The notes under the pieces were generated by a model. The model was given only the letters and a program-made list of their open reading frames with translations, did no database searches and was not told where the DNA came from. A stretch of 64,000 nt of DNA from positions 186,001-250,000 of the forward strand of contig NZ_AP024895.1 in the NCBI RefSeq assembly GCF_024347055.1, given 5' to 3'. Source of the stretch: Vibrio porteresiae DSM 19223 (GTDB lineage Bacteria > Pseudomonadota > Gammaproteobacteria > Enterobacterales > Vibrionaceae). Both the position numbers and the translations under genes were made by a program. Below are positions 1 through 8,856 of the stretch, one piece after another; position 1 is the first letter of the stretch; every line of letters starts with the position of its first letter.

Positions 1-2
1 TG

Positions 3-554
3 ACTGGTAAAGCCCTAGTGGGTGATAACCCATTTGCTGTTGTGCTGGCAGATGACCTATGCGTGAATGAACACAAAGGTGTACTAGCGCAAATGGCAGA
101 GCTGTATAACCAGTTCCGCTGCACCATTGTCGCAGTGCAAGAAGTGCCAGAGACAGAAACGCATAAATACGGGGTGATCTCCGGTGAGATGATCAAAGAC
201 AACATCTTCCGTGTTGATGATATGGTGGAAAAACCAGAACCAGGCACTGCACCAAGCAATATGGCGATTATCGGTCGTTATATCATGACTCCAGATATCT
301 TTGACCTGATCGAGCAAACAGAACCGGGTAAAGGTGGCGAGATTCAAATCACCGATGCTTTGCTAAAACAAGCGAAAACAGGTTGTGTGCTTGCTTATAA
401 ATTCGAAGGTAAGCGCTTCGATTGCGGAAGTGTTGAAGGTTATATTGAAGCCACTAACTACTGTTATGAACATATATATAACAAGAAGCCGACACTAAAA
501 TCGGTAGAAAAAACGATTGAAGATGTAAAACAAGCGGAAACAGCTGAAGCGTAA
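3..554 (+). CDS. galU: UTP-glucose-1-phosphate uridylyltransferase (GalU), 5' end missing
   Basis: C-terminal ~183 residues of GalU, which makes UDP-glucose from UTP and glucose-1-phosphate in the cytoplasm, a precursor for UDP-sugars of capsule and LPS. The frame is open from base 3, upstream of the GTG at 18, so the gene is cut by the window edge and 18 is not the start. Recognisable GalU blocks are TGKALVGDNPFAVVLADD at the start, then VEKPEPGTAPSN, a GEIQITDA block, and a KRFDCGSVEGYIEA block near the C terminus. A terminator follows 27 bases after the stop, separating it from the capsule operon. Its position directly before the capsule locus fits a sugar-nucleotide supplier. Confidence 0.95.
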   Translation, partial: TGKALVGDNPFAVVLADDLCVNEHKGVLAQMAELYNQFRCTIVAVQEVPETETHKYGVISGEMIKDNIFRVDDMVEKPEPGTAPSNMAIIGRYIMTPDIFDLIEQTEPGKGGEIQITDALLKQAKTGCVLAYKFEGKRFDCGSVEGYIEATNYCYEHIYNKKPTLKSVEKTIEDVKQAETAEA

Positions 555-580
555 GTTTTCTTTATATTACTGTTAGATAA

Positions 581-609
581 AGGCCTGATGGAAACATCGG
601 GCCTTTTTT
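581..609 (+). terminator. Intrinsic terminator after galU
   Basis: Inverted repeat AGGCCTGATG / CATCGGGCCT with a GAAA-containing loop, followed directly by a run of six T. Placed 27 bases after the galU stop, it isolates galU from the downstream capsule operon. Confidence 0.85.
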
Positions 610-1267
610 ATTGCGAGAATATTAGCAAATGGATCTAGAATAACGTTATGTAAATAAATGCATATTAATGCCTATAAGCTAAAACGAACAGAAAGAGAGT
701 TGCACGCTAGCCATTTTTACAAATCATCGGTGCAACTAGTGCCTTATGTAAAACATCTTTCTATGTTCTTAGCCCAAATGTGTTCAGAGCAGTTAGAGTA
801 TATAATGTTATTTAGTTGTTAATGAGCCACAGCACTTAATTGATTTAATGACATTACCATCAATATATGCTGAGTTAGGTTCTCATTCCAAGTTGGTGAA
901 GAGAAATTGAATTGGTATTTGGTTATTTCTCAGTCAGAAAATTCTCTGACATAATGTACAAATTTTCATCAATTTCATTTTATTGATAAATTAATCATTA
1001 ATTTGTTATGACTTACAAATAAAAACGTCATAGCATCCCCCTTCATGTTATATTGACAAATAAATCATTATTAATATTTTCTAGAATTTAATCTTTATTT
1101 AAATAAGGTTTTTAGTCAGAGGTATATCAAATTATGGTTGATTTAGCGTCATGGAGTAAGGTATCTTTGTGCACAATAAATTGAATCAATATTAATTGGC
1201 AAAATTATAATTATCAGAGTCATATCAATTAGAGAAATATAGTTGTGACGCCTTATGATTGTAGTTG
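610..1267. other. AT-rich intergenic leader upstream of the capsule operon
   Basis: About 650 bases without a credible reading frame. The stretch 950-1130 is strikingly AT-rich with A- and T-tracts, the kind of DNA H-NS binds in enteric capsule promoters (inference). A small inverted repeat, AGTTGCAC at about 699 and GTGCAACT at about 731, is visible, of unknown role. The operon promoter must lie here or just downstream. Confidence 0.5.
1181..1211 (+). promoter_or_regulatory. Candidate sigma-70 promoter of the capsule operon
   Basis: TTGAAT at 1181-1186 and TATAAT at 1206-1211, with a long 19-base spacer. It lies about 55 bases upstream of the JUMPstart element, as expected for an RfaH-controlled operon, which needs ops inside the transcribed leader. 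The spacer is suboptimal, so this is tentative. Confidence 0.3.
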
Positions 1268-1322
1268 CATTGGACTGCTCGTGCGTGTTATGGATAACGC
1301 CTGTACCGTAGGGCGGTAGCGT
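1268..1322 (+). promoter_or_regulatory. JUMPstart region with ops element (RfaH recruitment site)
   Basis: GGCGGTAGCGT at 1312-1322 matches the ops consensus through which RfaH is loaded onto a paused RNA polymerase. The preceding bases (CATTGGACTGCTCGTGCG at 1268) loosely resemble the rest of JUMPstart, and a short hairpin GTTAT-GG-ATAAC sits between. Known family biology: RfaH suppresses Rho termination over long polysaccharide operons and can recruit ribosomes. The element ends only 5 bases before the first ATG, closer than usual. Confidence 0.85.
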
Positions 1323-1327
1323 ATCAA

Positions 1328-1735
1328 ATGAAAATGAATCGTTTAGTAAAAATAGTCATATCAATTATTTTACCCAGCCTATTTCTGAGTGGGTGTTCAT
1401 CTCCGCCGAGGAAAATTGAAGCCAGTGTTCCTTTAGTTGAAGCTTCTGCAGGTATGGATTCTCTTGGACAACAATTACCCCTCATCTTTTGGAAGCAATT
1501 TGCTACTCAAGAATCCGCCAGTATCAGTGATTCGGAATATACCATCTTTGCTAGTAAGCCCTATATTTCAGCATTAGATATGCTATGTCGAAATCTTATT
1601 ATCAATGATGTTAATAAAAATACTCGTAGTCAACGTGTTGCATGCTCTCAAGTATCGCAATACGAACTCACAGAACTCTCGCCATGGTATTTAATGCGCG
1701 ATATTAAGAACCCAATGTCAGATCTGAAACTTTAA
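1328..1735 (+). CDS. Small lipoprotein, first gene of the capsule operon
   Basis: 135-residue protein with a lipoprotein signal peptide: basic start, hydrophobic stretch, and lipobox LSGC with the acylated cysteine at about residue 23. The mature part has no family I recognise. Two cysteines (near residues 87 and 105) could form a disulfide. It lies between the ops element and kpsD (7-base gap), so a role in outer-membrane export or anchoring of the polysaccharide is plausible but not shown. There is no good Shine-Dalgarno sequence before the ATG at 1328; ATG at 1334 is an alternative start. Both are immediately after ops, so translation may depend on RfaH-assisted ribosome loading. Confidence 0.7.
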   Translation: MKMNRLVKIVISIILPSLFLSGCSSPPRKIEASVPLVEASAGMDSLGQQLPLIFWKQFATQESASISDSEYTIFASKPYISALDMLCRNLIINDVNKNTRSQRVACSQVSQYELTELSPWYLMRDIKNPMSDLKL

Positions 1736-1742
1736 GTGACTT

Positions 1743-3476
1743 ATGATTTTTAAACAAAAGACGGCTCTGGGATTCTTTTCCGGCGTATTGTTATTAAATA
1801 GTGCGTTTGCTGCAGACAGTAGTAGTTTTCTTCTGCTCAACCAATCTTCTTCAGCCACTCCCTCCCAAGTCGATGCTACAACCAAAGCGCCTAATCAAAC
1901 ATTAAAGAGCGGAAGCTATAACTCATCAGCACGTCAGGGATTACTGTTGCCTAGCGAAGCCAATATTCGTGACTTATTGCCTTCTTCTGGAGAGTCGTTG
2001 CCACCGCCCTATGGCGCAAATCTCTTTGCAGGTGGATATGAAACAGAGCGAACTGATGGAACGCGAGATAATTACCCCATCGCGGCTGGGGATAAATTAA
2101 ATATCTGGATCTGGGGGGCGACCAACTATTCCAGCGTGGTCACTGTTGATAATCAGGGCAACATTTTTATTCCGGACATTGGCCCGATTCACGTCAAAGA
2201 TGTGATGGCTGGCTCGGTCAACACCTATGTAACCAACAAAATAAAGCAGGTGTATACCCGTAACGTTAATGTATACGTGAACTTACTTACTGCTACTCCT
2301 GTCAGTGTTTACTTATCGGGAGCGATTATTCGCCCTGGCCAATACGCAGGTATGGCATCTGATAGTATCCTCTATTATCTACAACGCGCTGGCGGCGTTG
2401 ATTCAGAGCGTGGCAGTTATCGCGATATCGAAATCATTCGTCAAGGTGAAATTATCGCCACGGCGGATCTATATGATTTTATGCGTTCAGGGGCATTACC
2501 ACGCATTAGTTTCAAAGATGGCGATATTATCTTAGTGACACCGCAAAAAGCGGCAATCACAGTGACTGGTAGCGCTCGTAATCCATTTCGTTTTGAGTTG
2601 AATCAAGACAATACCAGTGGCGAGCAACTGATTAAATACGCACGGCCGCTAGCGAAAGTGAGCCATGTCGGCATTGTCGGAAACCGTGCATCGGGGCCTA
2701 TTTCGTTATACATCACGTATGATGACTTTAAATCCTTTGCCTTAAAAGATGGCGACAAGGTCATTTTTAATGACGATTTGCGTTCTAAAGTATTGGACAT
2801 TCAAGTTTCGGGTAGTTATCAGGGGCCTTCCTATTTTGCGGTTGATCAGTCAACCCATCTGCACGATATCCTCAATTATATTCCTGTCGACCCTAAGTTA
2901 GCCGATACCGATTCAATCTATGTACTGCGTAAGAGTGTGGCTGAACGACAAAAGAAAATGCTCGATGACTCATTAGAGCGTTTAGAGCGTAGCGTGCTTA
3001 CAACGCCTGCGTCATCTGATGGTGAAGCGGGGATTCGTGCCGAAGAAGCGAAAATGGTAATGCAATTTACCGCAGAGGCTCGCAAAGTGAAGCCCGATGG
3101 CCGTGTAGTGGTGTCTGATAAAGGCAACATTGCTGATATTCAGTTGGAAGAAGGCGACCAAATCGTTATTCCATACAAAACCGACCTTATCCAAATTGGT
3201 GGTGAAGTGTTGATGCCCCAAGCGGTGGTATACAACTCGCAAGCAACATTGGATGACTATATTGCATGGGCTGGGGGCTTTAGTGATCGAGCCGATGACC
3301 GCAATATCGCAATTGTTCATGCCAATGGACTAGTCGAGTTTGATCTTGAATCCAAGATTCGCAAAGGCGATCAAATCTTAGTGCTACCAAAAGTCGAAAC
3401 CAAAGGTATGCAGCTCACTAAAGATATTACGCAAATTATTTATCAAATTGCGGTTGCTGCTAAAGTTGCTCTATAA
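1743..3476 (+). CDS. kpsD: Capsule polysaccharide export protein KpsD (OPX family)
   Basis: 577-residue periplasmic/outer-membrane polysaccharide exporter. A cleavable Sec signal (about residues 1-23, cut near AFA-AD) lacks a lipobox cysteine, as in E. coli KpsD and unlike Wza. A poly-export domain follows (about 110-200, containing NYPIAAGDKLNIWIWG and VTVDNQGNIFIPDIGP), then SLBB-type repeats (GAIIRPGQYAGM, GGEVLMPQAVVYN). The segments YLQRAGGVDSERGSY and SVAERQKKMLDDSLERLE closely parallel E. coli KpsD, as does its length (558 aa in E. coli). It should form the exit path for polysaccharide delivered by KpsMT and KpsE. Gap to kpsM is 9 bases. Confidence 0.93.
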   Translation: MIFKQKTALGFFSGVLLLNSAFAADSSSFLLLNQSSSATPSQVDATTKAPNQTLKSGSYNSSARQGLLLPSEANIRDLLPSSGESLPPPYGANLFAGGYETERTDGTRDNYPIAAGDKLNIWIWGATNYSSVVTVDNQGNIFIPDIGPIHVKDVMAGSVNTYVTNKIKQVYTRNVNVYVNLLTATPVSVYLSGAIIRPGQYAGMASDSILYYLQRAGGVDSERGSYRDIEIIRQGEIIATADLYDFMRSGALPRISFKDGDIILVTPQKAAITVTGSARNPFRFELNQDNTSGEQLIKYARPLAKVSHVGIVGNRASGPISLYITYDDFKSFALKDGDKVIFNDDLRSKVLDIQVSGSYQGPSYFAVDQSTHLHDILNYIPVDPKLADTDSIYVLRKSVAERQKKMLDDSLERLERSVLTTPASSDGEAGIRAEEAKMVMQFTAEARKVKPDGRVVVSDKGNIADIQLEEGDQIVIPYKTDLIQIGGEVLMPQAVVYNSQATLDDYIAWAGGFSDRADDRNIAIVHANGLVEFDLESKIRKGDQILVLPKVETKGMQLTKDITQIIYQIAVAAKVAL

Positions 3477-3485
3477 GGTTTTGTT

Positions 3486-4274
3486 ATGGCTAAAGTAAAA
3501 TCGCGTTCAACACTGAAAGTTTGGGGCGACGTTATCTTTGCTATTTTCTTGCGCGAAATAAAAAGCAAATTTAATGATAAAGTGGGTATTTCATGGGCAG
3601 TTATTTCTCCGGTAAGCTTTATATTCGCTTTGTCATTTATGAGAAATACATTAAGCGGTGGTATAGATGTCCATGGCATATCGACTTTTTTATTTATGAT
3701 GATTGGTATGACCTTAGTTCAATTTTTTCTTGGAACTATGCAATCAACTGCAAATGCAATAAAAAAAAGCAAACCGCTCTTTTCATTTCGTCAAGTTCAA
3801 CCTATTAGTGCAATATTGGCAATTTCTGGATTAGAGTTTTTAATAAAGCTTTTTGTTGTTGTTGTACTAGGAGTAATTAGTTATCTATTTAGGATAGACA
3901 TAACCATTAGTGATTCAATTGAAGTCATATTCAATTTGACAAAACTCTGGATAATAGCCGTGAGCTTAGGAACTATTTTCTCAGTGGCGTACTGCTTTGT
4001 GCCAGAATTAAATAAAATAGTAGACATATTGACTAGACCACTATTTTTTATATCAGGTACATTTATGAGCTTACAAGATATCCCAGAGAAATACTGGGGG
4101 TATCTAACATGGAATCCTATATTACATATTATAGAACTTACTCGCTATGCTGCAGTGCCACAGTATGGTAATGCTGGAGTCAGTGATTTCTATGTTAATG
4201 TAATTACATTGTTATTTTTGTTTTTTGCATTATCTTGCTATCATATAAGTTGGAAACAGGCTATAAGCCGCTAA
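3486..4274 (+). CDS. kpsM: Capsule polysaccharide ABC transporter permease KpsM
   Basis: 262-residue ABC-2 type inner-membrane permease with about six hydrophobic segments. The N-terminal FAIFLREIKSKFNDKVGISWAVISP segment is typical of KpsM/BexB proteins that export lipid-linked group 2 capsule chains; E. coli KpsM is 258 aa. It needs an ATPase partner, and the only candidate here is kpsT at 21358, about 17 kb away in the same transcript. It sits between kpsD and kpsE. Confidence 0.93.
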   Translation: MAKVKSRSTLKVWGDVIFAIFLREIKSKFNDKVGISWAVISPVSFIFALSFMRNTLSGGIDVHGISTFLFMMIGMTLVQFFLGTMQSTANAIKKSKPLFSFRQVQPISAILAISGLEFLIKLFVVVVLGVISYLFRIDITISDSIEVIFNLTKLWIIAVSLGTIFSVAYCFVPELNKIVDILTRPLFFISGTFMSLQDIPEKYWGYLTWNPILHIIELTRYAAVPQYGNAGVSDFYVNVITLLFLFFALSCYHISWKQAISR

Positions 4275-4286
4275 AGTTGATGTAAT

Positions 4287-5789
4287 ATGAATCAAACAGT
4301 AGAGAAAAAATTTAAACATTTTAGAGAGAGTATTACATCACAGCAATTCGATGATGTTGAATTTTTGAAGAGTAAAGCACAAGATTTACAATCCACCGAT
4401 ATGCCCTTAGCTGAAAGAATACTAGTACGTGTAAAAAACTTGGAGAATAAATATTCGTTTGACAGATTAAAAGAGCGTTTAACTAAAGAGCAATGGAACG
4501 ATATAGAATTTCTATTAAATGAAAAGAGATCGAATACTAGCCCTTTTCTAAAAAGTAAACTAGATGAAAGAATTGAAATTTTAAATAAATTAAATCAGAC
4601 ATCAAAAACTACCAGCTTGGAAGAAGGGCAAGATAAAAATAGAATAGAAGAAGACACTACTTCAACTTCGCAATCAAAATATAGTATGAAAAATTTTAAA
4701 AAATGGATGAGACAACCATTTTTTATTATTGTCGTATTACCAACGATTGTTTTTTCATTTTATCAGCTAGTTATTGCATCGGATAGATACCAAAGCCAAG
4801 CCCAAGTAATTGTCCAGCAACCTGATGCTAGCACAACATTAGATACATCGATGGCGATACTCAGTGGGTTAGGTGTAGGTACGTCCTCAGGTTCAGACCC
4901 GCAAATATTAAAAGCTTACATCTATTCCTCAGACATGGTGAACTATCTAGACGAGAAAGTTCACTTAAAAGAGCATTACACCAGTAATACTATCGATATA
5001 TTTAGCCGTCTAATATTTGAGGATAAAGAGTCATTTCTAAACTACTACAAAGATCACATAACAGTAGAGATAGACAGTACATCGGGGATTATCAGTATTT
5101 ACGCGCAAGGGTTTACCCCCCAATTTGCCAACCAGCTTGTTGAAACCATCGTAAAACGTTCGGAATGGTACATTAACTCAATTGGGCATCAGTTAGCAGA
5201 AGCTCAGCTTGATTTTGTGAAAAAAGAGCATGCGAACATAGAGCAAAAATTAAAAACGGCGCAGAGTGAACTACTTACCTTTCAACAAAAGTACAATTTG
5301 TTAGATCCGACGGCAGAAGGTGCAGCACTACAGCAAATTGCCTACACCTTAGAAGGACAAATCACAGCGAAAGAAGCTGAGTTAAAAACAGCGCGGCATA
5401 TTATGACCGAAAGCGCGCCAAGGGTATTAAATCTCAAGCAAGAAATATCCGGTTTGAGAATGCAACTTGAAAATGAACGTAATAAATTGGCTACAAGAGA
5501 TAAAAATGACAAACGGACAGTGGGTGACATTCTCGCTAAGTTTGCTGATTTAAAAGTAGATAACGAACTAGCATTGCAAGCGTACACCTCTTCACAGGTA
5601 TCATTAGAAAAATCCAGAATAGAAACTTACCGTCAGTTAAAATATTTAGTTGTTGTCGAAAACCCTACTCAACCAGATGATAATGAATATCCTGACATAC
5701 CATATAATATAACTTTATTTTTCATTATATTCTCAATGAGTTTTGGAGTGGGTAGAATTCTCTATTTAACGGTTCAAGAGTTAAAATAG
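4287..5789 (+). CDS. kpsE: Capsule export inner-membrane protein KpsE, with extended N terminus
   Basis: Polysaccharide co-polymerase (PCP-3, KpsE/BexC/CtrB family) linking the KpsMT transporter to KpsD. The family core starts at a transmembrane helix (about residues 145-167, FFIIVVLPTIVFSFYQLVIA), followed by ASDRYQSQAQVIVQ, a periplasmic coiled-coil region (about 305-405, AEAQLDFVKKEHANIEQKL) and a second membrane helix near the C terminus. At 500 aa it is over 100 residues longer than E. coli KpsE. The extra length is a charged cytoplasmic N-terminal extension of about 145 residues with two similar segments, QQFDDVEFLKSKAQ and EQWNDIEFLLNEKR. Confidence 0.9.
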   Translation: MNQTVEKKFKHFRESITSQQFDDVEFLKSKAQDLQSTDMPLAERILVRVKNLENKYSFDRLKERLTKEQWNDIEFLLNEKRSNTSPFLKSKLDERIEILNKLNQTSKTTSLEEGQDKNRIEEDTTSTSQSKYSMKNFKKWMRQPFFIIVVLPTIVFSFYQLVIASDRYQSQAQVIVQQPDASTTLDTSMAILSGLGVGTSSGSDPQILKAYIYSSDMVNYLDEKVHLKEHYTSNTIDIFSRLIFEDKESFLNYYKDHITVEIDSTSGIISIYAQGFTPQFANQLVETIVKRSEWYINSIGHQLAEAQLDFVKKEHANIEQKLKTAQSELLTFQQKYNLLDPTAEGAALQQIAYTLEGQITAKEAELKTARHIMTESAPRVLNLKQEISGLRMQLENERNKLATRDKNDKRTVGDILAKFADLKVDNELALQAYTSSQVSLEKSRIETYRQLKYLVVVENPTQPDDNEYPDIPYNITLFFIIFSMSFGVGRILYLTVQELK

Positions 5790-5850
5790 CGATAAAAACT
5801 CACATGCGAATATTAGTTTGGCCCATTAAAATGAACGCTTTGGAGTGAAA

Positions 5851-6690
5851 GTGAAAATTTATTTTTCAGTCATATCACATCATCATGATGAATTGATTTT
5901 GAAGCTAAAGACTCTTCAGCGCCTATCAAAATATAAGAATATAATAGTTATATTTAGAGATAACCTGTACTCAAAAAATGTTGAGGAATATTGTGCTGGG
6001 CTTGGTATCGATTATACTTGCAATAATAGACAGAAAGGATTTTCAGAAAATAATAATCTCAATTTTTTACGTGCAAAAGAGTTGGGGATGAAAAACAGTG
6101 ACTACTTTATATTACTGAACCCTGATGTCTACATGACACATTCTGACATTGACTTGCTAATAAAAAATATGTACGAGAAACAAATTAAACTTGCTGCACC
6201 AAACTTATTCCTAAATAAAAACAAAACACTTTTTGATGATAATTTAAGAACTTATCCTAAGTTTTTAAATTTTATTAAAAACTATTTGGCAGGTAACCGT
6301 TCGACGGTTATAAATAAGGAAATGCCAGATAAAATTGGCGACACTTATTGGGCTAGTGGAGCATTTTTAATAGTAAAATCAAGCCTGTATGAACAATTAA
6401 ATGGCTTTGATGAGCGTTACTACCTTTACTGTGAAGACATCGATTTTTGTTATCGAGCTTTGCAATTAGGAGTTAAAGTCAGCTTTTTTGCAGAAAATAC
6501 TGCAGTTCACTATCGCCAATGCGCAAGTCGAAAATTCTTATCAAGAGAGTTTTTTTTGCACGTCATCAGTGTGTTCAAATATGTTCAGATGATTCACGGT
6601 TACGCGTGCACACGCAGTCAATTGAAACTCAACCGTATCACTGCTGTAAAAGTAAAAGATAAACCAGTAGACGCAACTCATAATGCTTAA
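5851..6690 (+). CDS. GT2 family glycosyltransferase (rhamnosyltransferase-like)
   Basis: About 279-residue GT-A fold enzyme, probably adding a sugar to the capsule repeat at the cytoplasmic face. It shows CNNRQKGFSENNNLNF, the DXD-like nucleotide-sugar motif in ILLNPDVYM, and the acceptor-side motif FDERYYLYCEDIDFCYRAL with the ED pair typical of rhamnosyltransferase-like GT2 proteins. GTG at 5851 is chosen because GGAG at 5842-5845 is correctly spaced; the upstream GTG at 5845 overlaps that site. The product reads MKIYFSVISHHHDE. It overlaps the next gene by 8 bases. Donor and linkage cannot be told from sequence. Confidence 0.85.
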   Translation: MKIYFSVISHHHDELILKLKTLQRLSKYKNIIVIFRDNLYSKNVEEYCAGLGIDYTCNNRQKGFSENNNLNFLRAKELGMKNSDYFILLNPDVYMTHSDIDLLIKNMYEKQIKLAAPNLFLNKNKTLFDDNLRTYPKFLNFIKNYLAGNRSTVINKEMPDKIGDTYWASGAFLIVKSSLYEQLNGFDERYYLYCEDIDFCYRALQLGVKVSFFAENTAVHYRQCASRKFLSREFFLHVISVFKYVQMIHGYACTRSQLKLNRITAVKVKDKPVDATHNA

Positions 6691-7567
6691 CTCTTCTCAG
6701 TATTGGATTGTGGTGGTTCTGTATGAGCCAGACCAATCAAGCCTAGATTTTTGGCTACCTGTCGCTCAGCAACATAATGTAGTTATTGTTGATAACAGCC
6801 CAGTCTATTCTGTGTCTCAGGACCTGGAAAGGGTCGCGGGTAAAGTTTTTTATAATCACAACCAAGGCGGTATTGCTGGGGCATTAAATATTGGATTAAC
6901 CTACGTTAGCAATACAAAAGCAGATTGGTGCTTTCTGTTTGATCAAGATAGTCGCCCTGAGCAAGACTTTTTCTCTAAGATGCTAAAGCAAATTGCTGTT
7001 GCCGAAGACCACCACAAAACAGCTCTATTTGCTCCTGTTTATTACGAAACTAATTTGCAGAAAATTGCTGATGTTATTGAAATAACAAATGGTAAATTGA
7101 ATCGGCATAAATATCGCGATATAAAAAATCTAGATATTGTGAATGCTACATATACAATAACATCAGGTAGTGTGATTAATTTATCAGCATGGGGTGTAAT
7201 AGGAAACTACGATGAATCTTTATTTTTAGATTTTGTCGATATTGAATGGGGGATGAGGGCCAGTAGCGTTGGATATAAAGTGATTGTTTTCCCAAAAATA
7301 ATCATGCAACATACTTTAGGTGATAATCCTATTAGATTTTTTTTCTTTTCTTTTCCTTGCCATTCAACAATTAGGCATTTCTATTATTTTCGCAATGCTA
7401 TCTATATGTTGCGTTTAAAACATGTACCGCTGATCTGGAAATGCTACGAACTGATTAAATTTCCGATTCGCTTTGCTGTTTACGGGTTGTTTACTCGTAA
7501 CAAACGCAAGCATGTTAAAGCAATGAGTGCTGGCATTTGGCACGGGATTACTCGCAAAGAAGATTGA
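6683..7567 (+). CDS. GT2 family glycosyltransferase (rhamnosyltransferase family)
   Basis: 294-residue GT2 enzyme. Motifs in order: VVIVDNSP, NHNQGGIAGALNIGL (the N-x-G-x-A-x-A-x-N-x-G block of bacterial rhamnosyltransferases), LFDQDSRPEQDFF (DXD) and DESLFLDFVDIEWGMRA (catalytic-base region). The C-terminal 70 residues are basic and hydrophobic, suggesting membrane association. Because dTDP-L-rhamnose can be made from genes at 32512-35969, rhamnose is a reasonable donor, though inferred. It overlaps the upstream glycosyltransferase by 8 bases, and a 200-base gap follows. Confidence 0.85.
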   Translation: MLNSSQYWIVVVLYEPDQSSLDFWLPVAQQHNVVIVDNSPVYSVSQDLERVAGKVFYNHNQGGIAGALNIGLTYVSNTKADWCFLFDQDSRPEQDFFSKMLKQIAVAEDHHKTALFAPVYYETNLQKIADVIEITNGKLNRHKYRDIKNLDIVNATYTITSGSVINLSAWGVIGNYDESLFLDFVDIEWGMRASSVGYKVIVFPKIIMQHTLGDNPIRFFFFSFPCHSTIRHFYYFRNAIYMLRLKHVPLIWKCYELIKFPIRFAVYGLFTRNKRKHVKAMSAGIWHGITRKED

Positions 7568-7770
7568 TAAATCTTTGGCTGAAGAATTGAGTGGCTTAAC
7601 TACCGTCCATTGGTGTGCGCAATTGGTTACTATGCTTGAGGAACTTAAGCGTAGCTAAGTCAAATCGTTAACAGTGAATACTTCCTAGATTGAAAAGACA
7701 AAAATCACGTCAAGCTGAGTATCTTTATGCTTTACCTAGTTAGGCAGTGATTGATATAGAAGACCCAACA

Positions 7771-8856
7771 ATGATCAAAAGAAACTTATTAGTGACAGGT
7801 GGTGCGGGTTTTATTGGCGCCAATTTTGTCCATTATTGGCTAAAACATAATGCTCAAGATAATGTTGTAGTATTGGATGCCCTAACTTATGCGGGTAATA
7901 GCGCCAATTTAGAGCCAGTAGAAGAGCACGATAATTTTACCTTTGTACACGGTGATATTTGCGACACTGAGTTAGTTGAAAAGCTGCTTAAACAGCACAA
8001 GCTCGATACTATCGTCCATTTCGCTGCTGAGTCACACGTTGACCGCTCAATCACTGGGCCAGATGCGTTTATAGAAACCAATATTCTTGGTACTTATAGC
8101 CTTTTAAAAGCAGCGAAAAAAGTATGGATTGCTGAGCCTAAAGCGAAAGGCGAAGCACCACTTACGCACCGTTTCCACCACGTTTCTACCGATGAAGTAT
8201 ATGGCACATTAGGGCCAAATGACCCAGCATTTACTGAAGAAACCGCTTATGCGCCAAATTCACCCTATTCGGCGTCAAAGGCAGCTTCAGACCATCTAGT
8301 GCACGCGTATCACCACACTTACGGCCTAGAGGTGACTACCTCGAACTGCTCGAACAACTACGGCCCTTTCCATTTCCCAGAAAAGCTGATTCCACTGATT
8401 ATCACCAATATTTTGCATGACAAACCACTTCCCGTGTACGGCGATGGCCAGCAAATTCGTGATTGGCTATATGTGGAAGACCACGCGCGCGGAATTGAGT
8501 TGGTGTTGAATAAAGGCCGCTTAGGCGAGAACTATAATATTGGCGGCCATAACGAATGGGCCAATATCGATATTGTCAACTTGGTTTGTCAACTATTAAA
8601 TCAAGCATTTTCTAAAGATGACTCTTTAGCAAGCTGTTACCCACAGGCTAAAGCCGCCATTGCTGGTAAGGCTGAACGTTTAATTACTTATGTGCAAGAC
8701 CGAGCTGGCCATGACCGCCGCTACGCCATTGACGCCACTAAAGCCAATAATGAACTGGGATATAAACCCGCCGAATCTTTCGAAACGGGGATTCGGAAAA
8801 CAGTGGAATGGTATCTAAACAATCAAAAGTGGTGGGAGTCAATCAACCATGGTTAA
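7771..8856 (+). CDS. rmlB: dTDP-glucose 4,6-dehydratase (first copy)
   Basis: Short-chain dehydrogenase/reductase of about 361 residues converting dTDP-D-glucose to dTDP-4-keto-6-deoxy-D-glucose. NAD-binding TGGAGFIGANF near residue 9; AAESHVDRSI; catalytic STDEVYG with the following Y-x-x-x-K motif in YSASKAA; substrate block NNYGPFHFPEKLIPL. The start at ATG 7771 has AGAAGA 7-8 bases upstream, giving MIKRNLLVTGG; a GTG at 7747 is in frame but less likely. The stop overlaps the next gene by 8 bases. A second rmlB lies at 32512 with rmlADC, so this copy is redundant or serves another deoxysugar branch. Confidence 0.94.
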   Translation: MIKRNLLVTGGAGFIGANFVHYWLKHNAQDNVVVLDALTYAGNSANLEPVEEHDNFTFVHGDICDTELVEKLLKQHKLDTIVHFAAESHVDRSITGPDAFIETNILGTYSLLKAAKKVWIAEPKAKGEAPLTHRFHHVSTDEVYGTLGPNDPAFTEETAYAPNSPYSASKAASDHLVHAYHHTYGLEVTTSNCSNNYGPFHFPEKLIPLIITNILHDKPLPVYGDGQQIRDWLYVEDHARGIELVLNKGRLGENYNIGGHNEWANIDIVNLVCQLLNQAFSKDDSLASCYPQAKAAIAGKAERLITYVQDRAGHDRRYAIDATKANNELGYKPAESFETGIRKTVEWYLNNQKWWESINHG

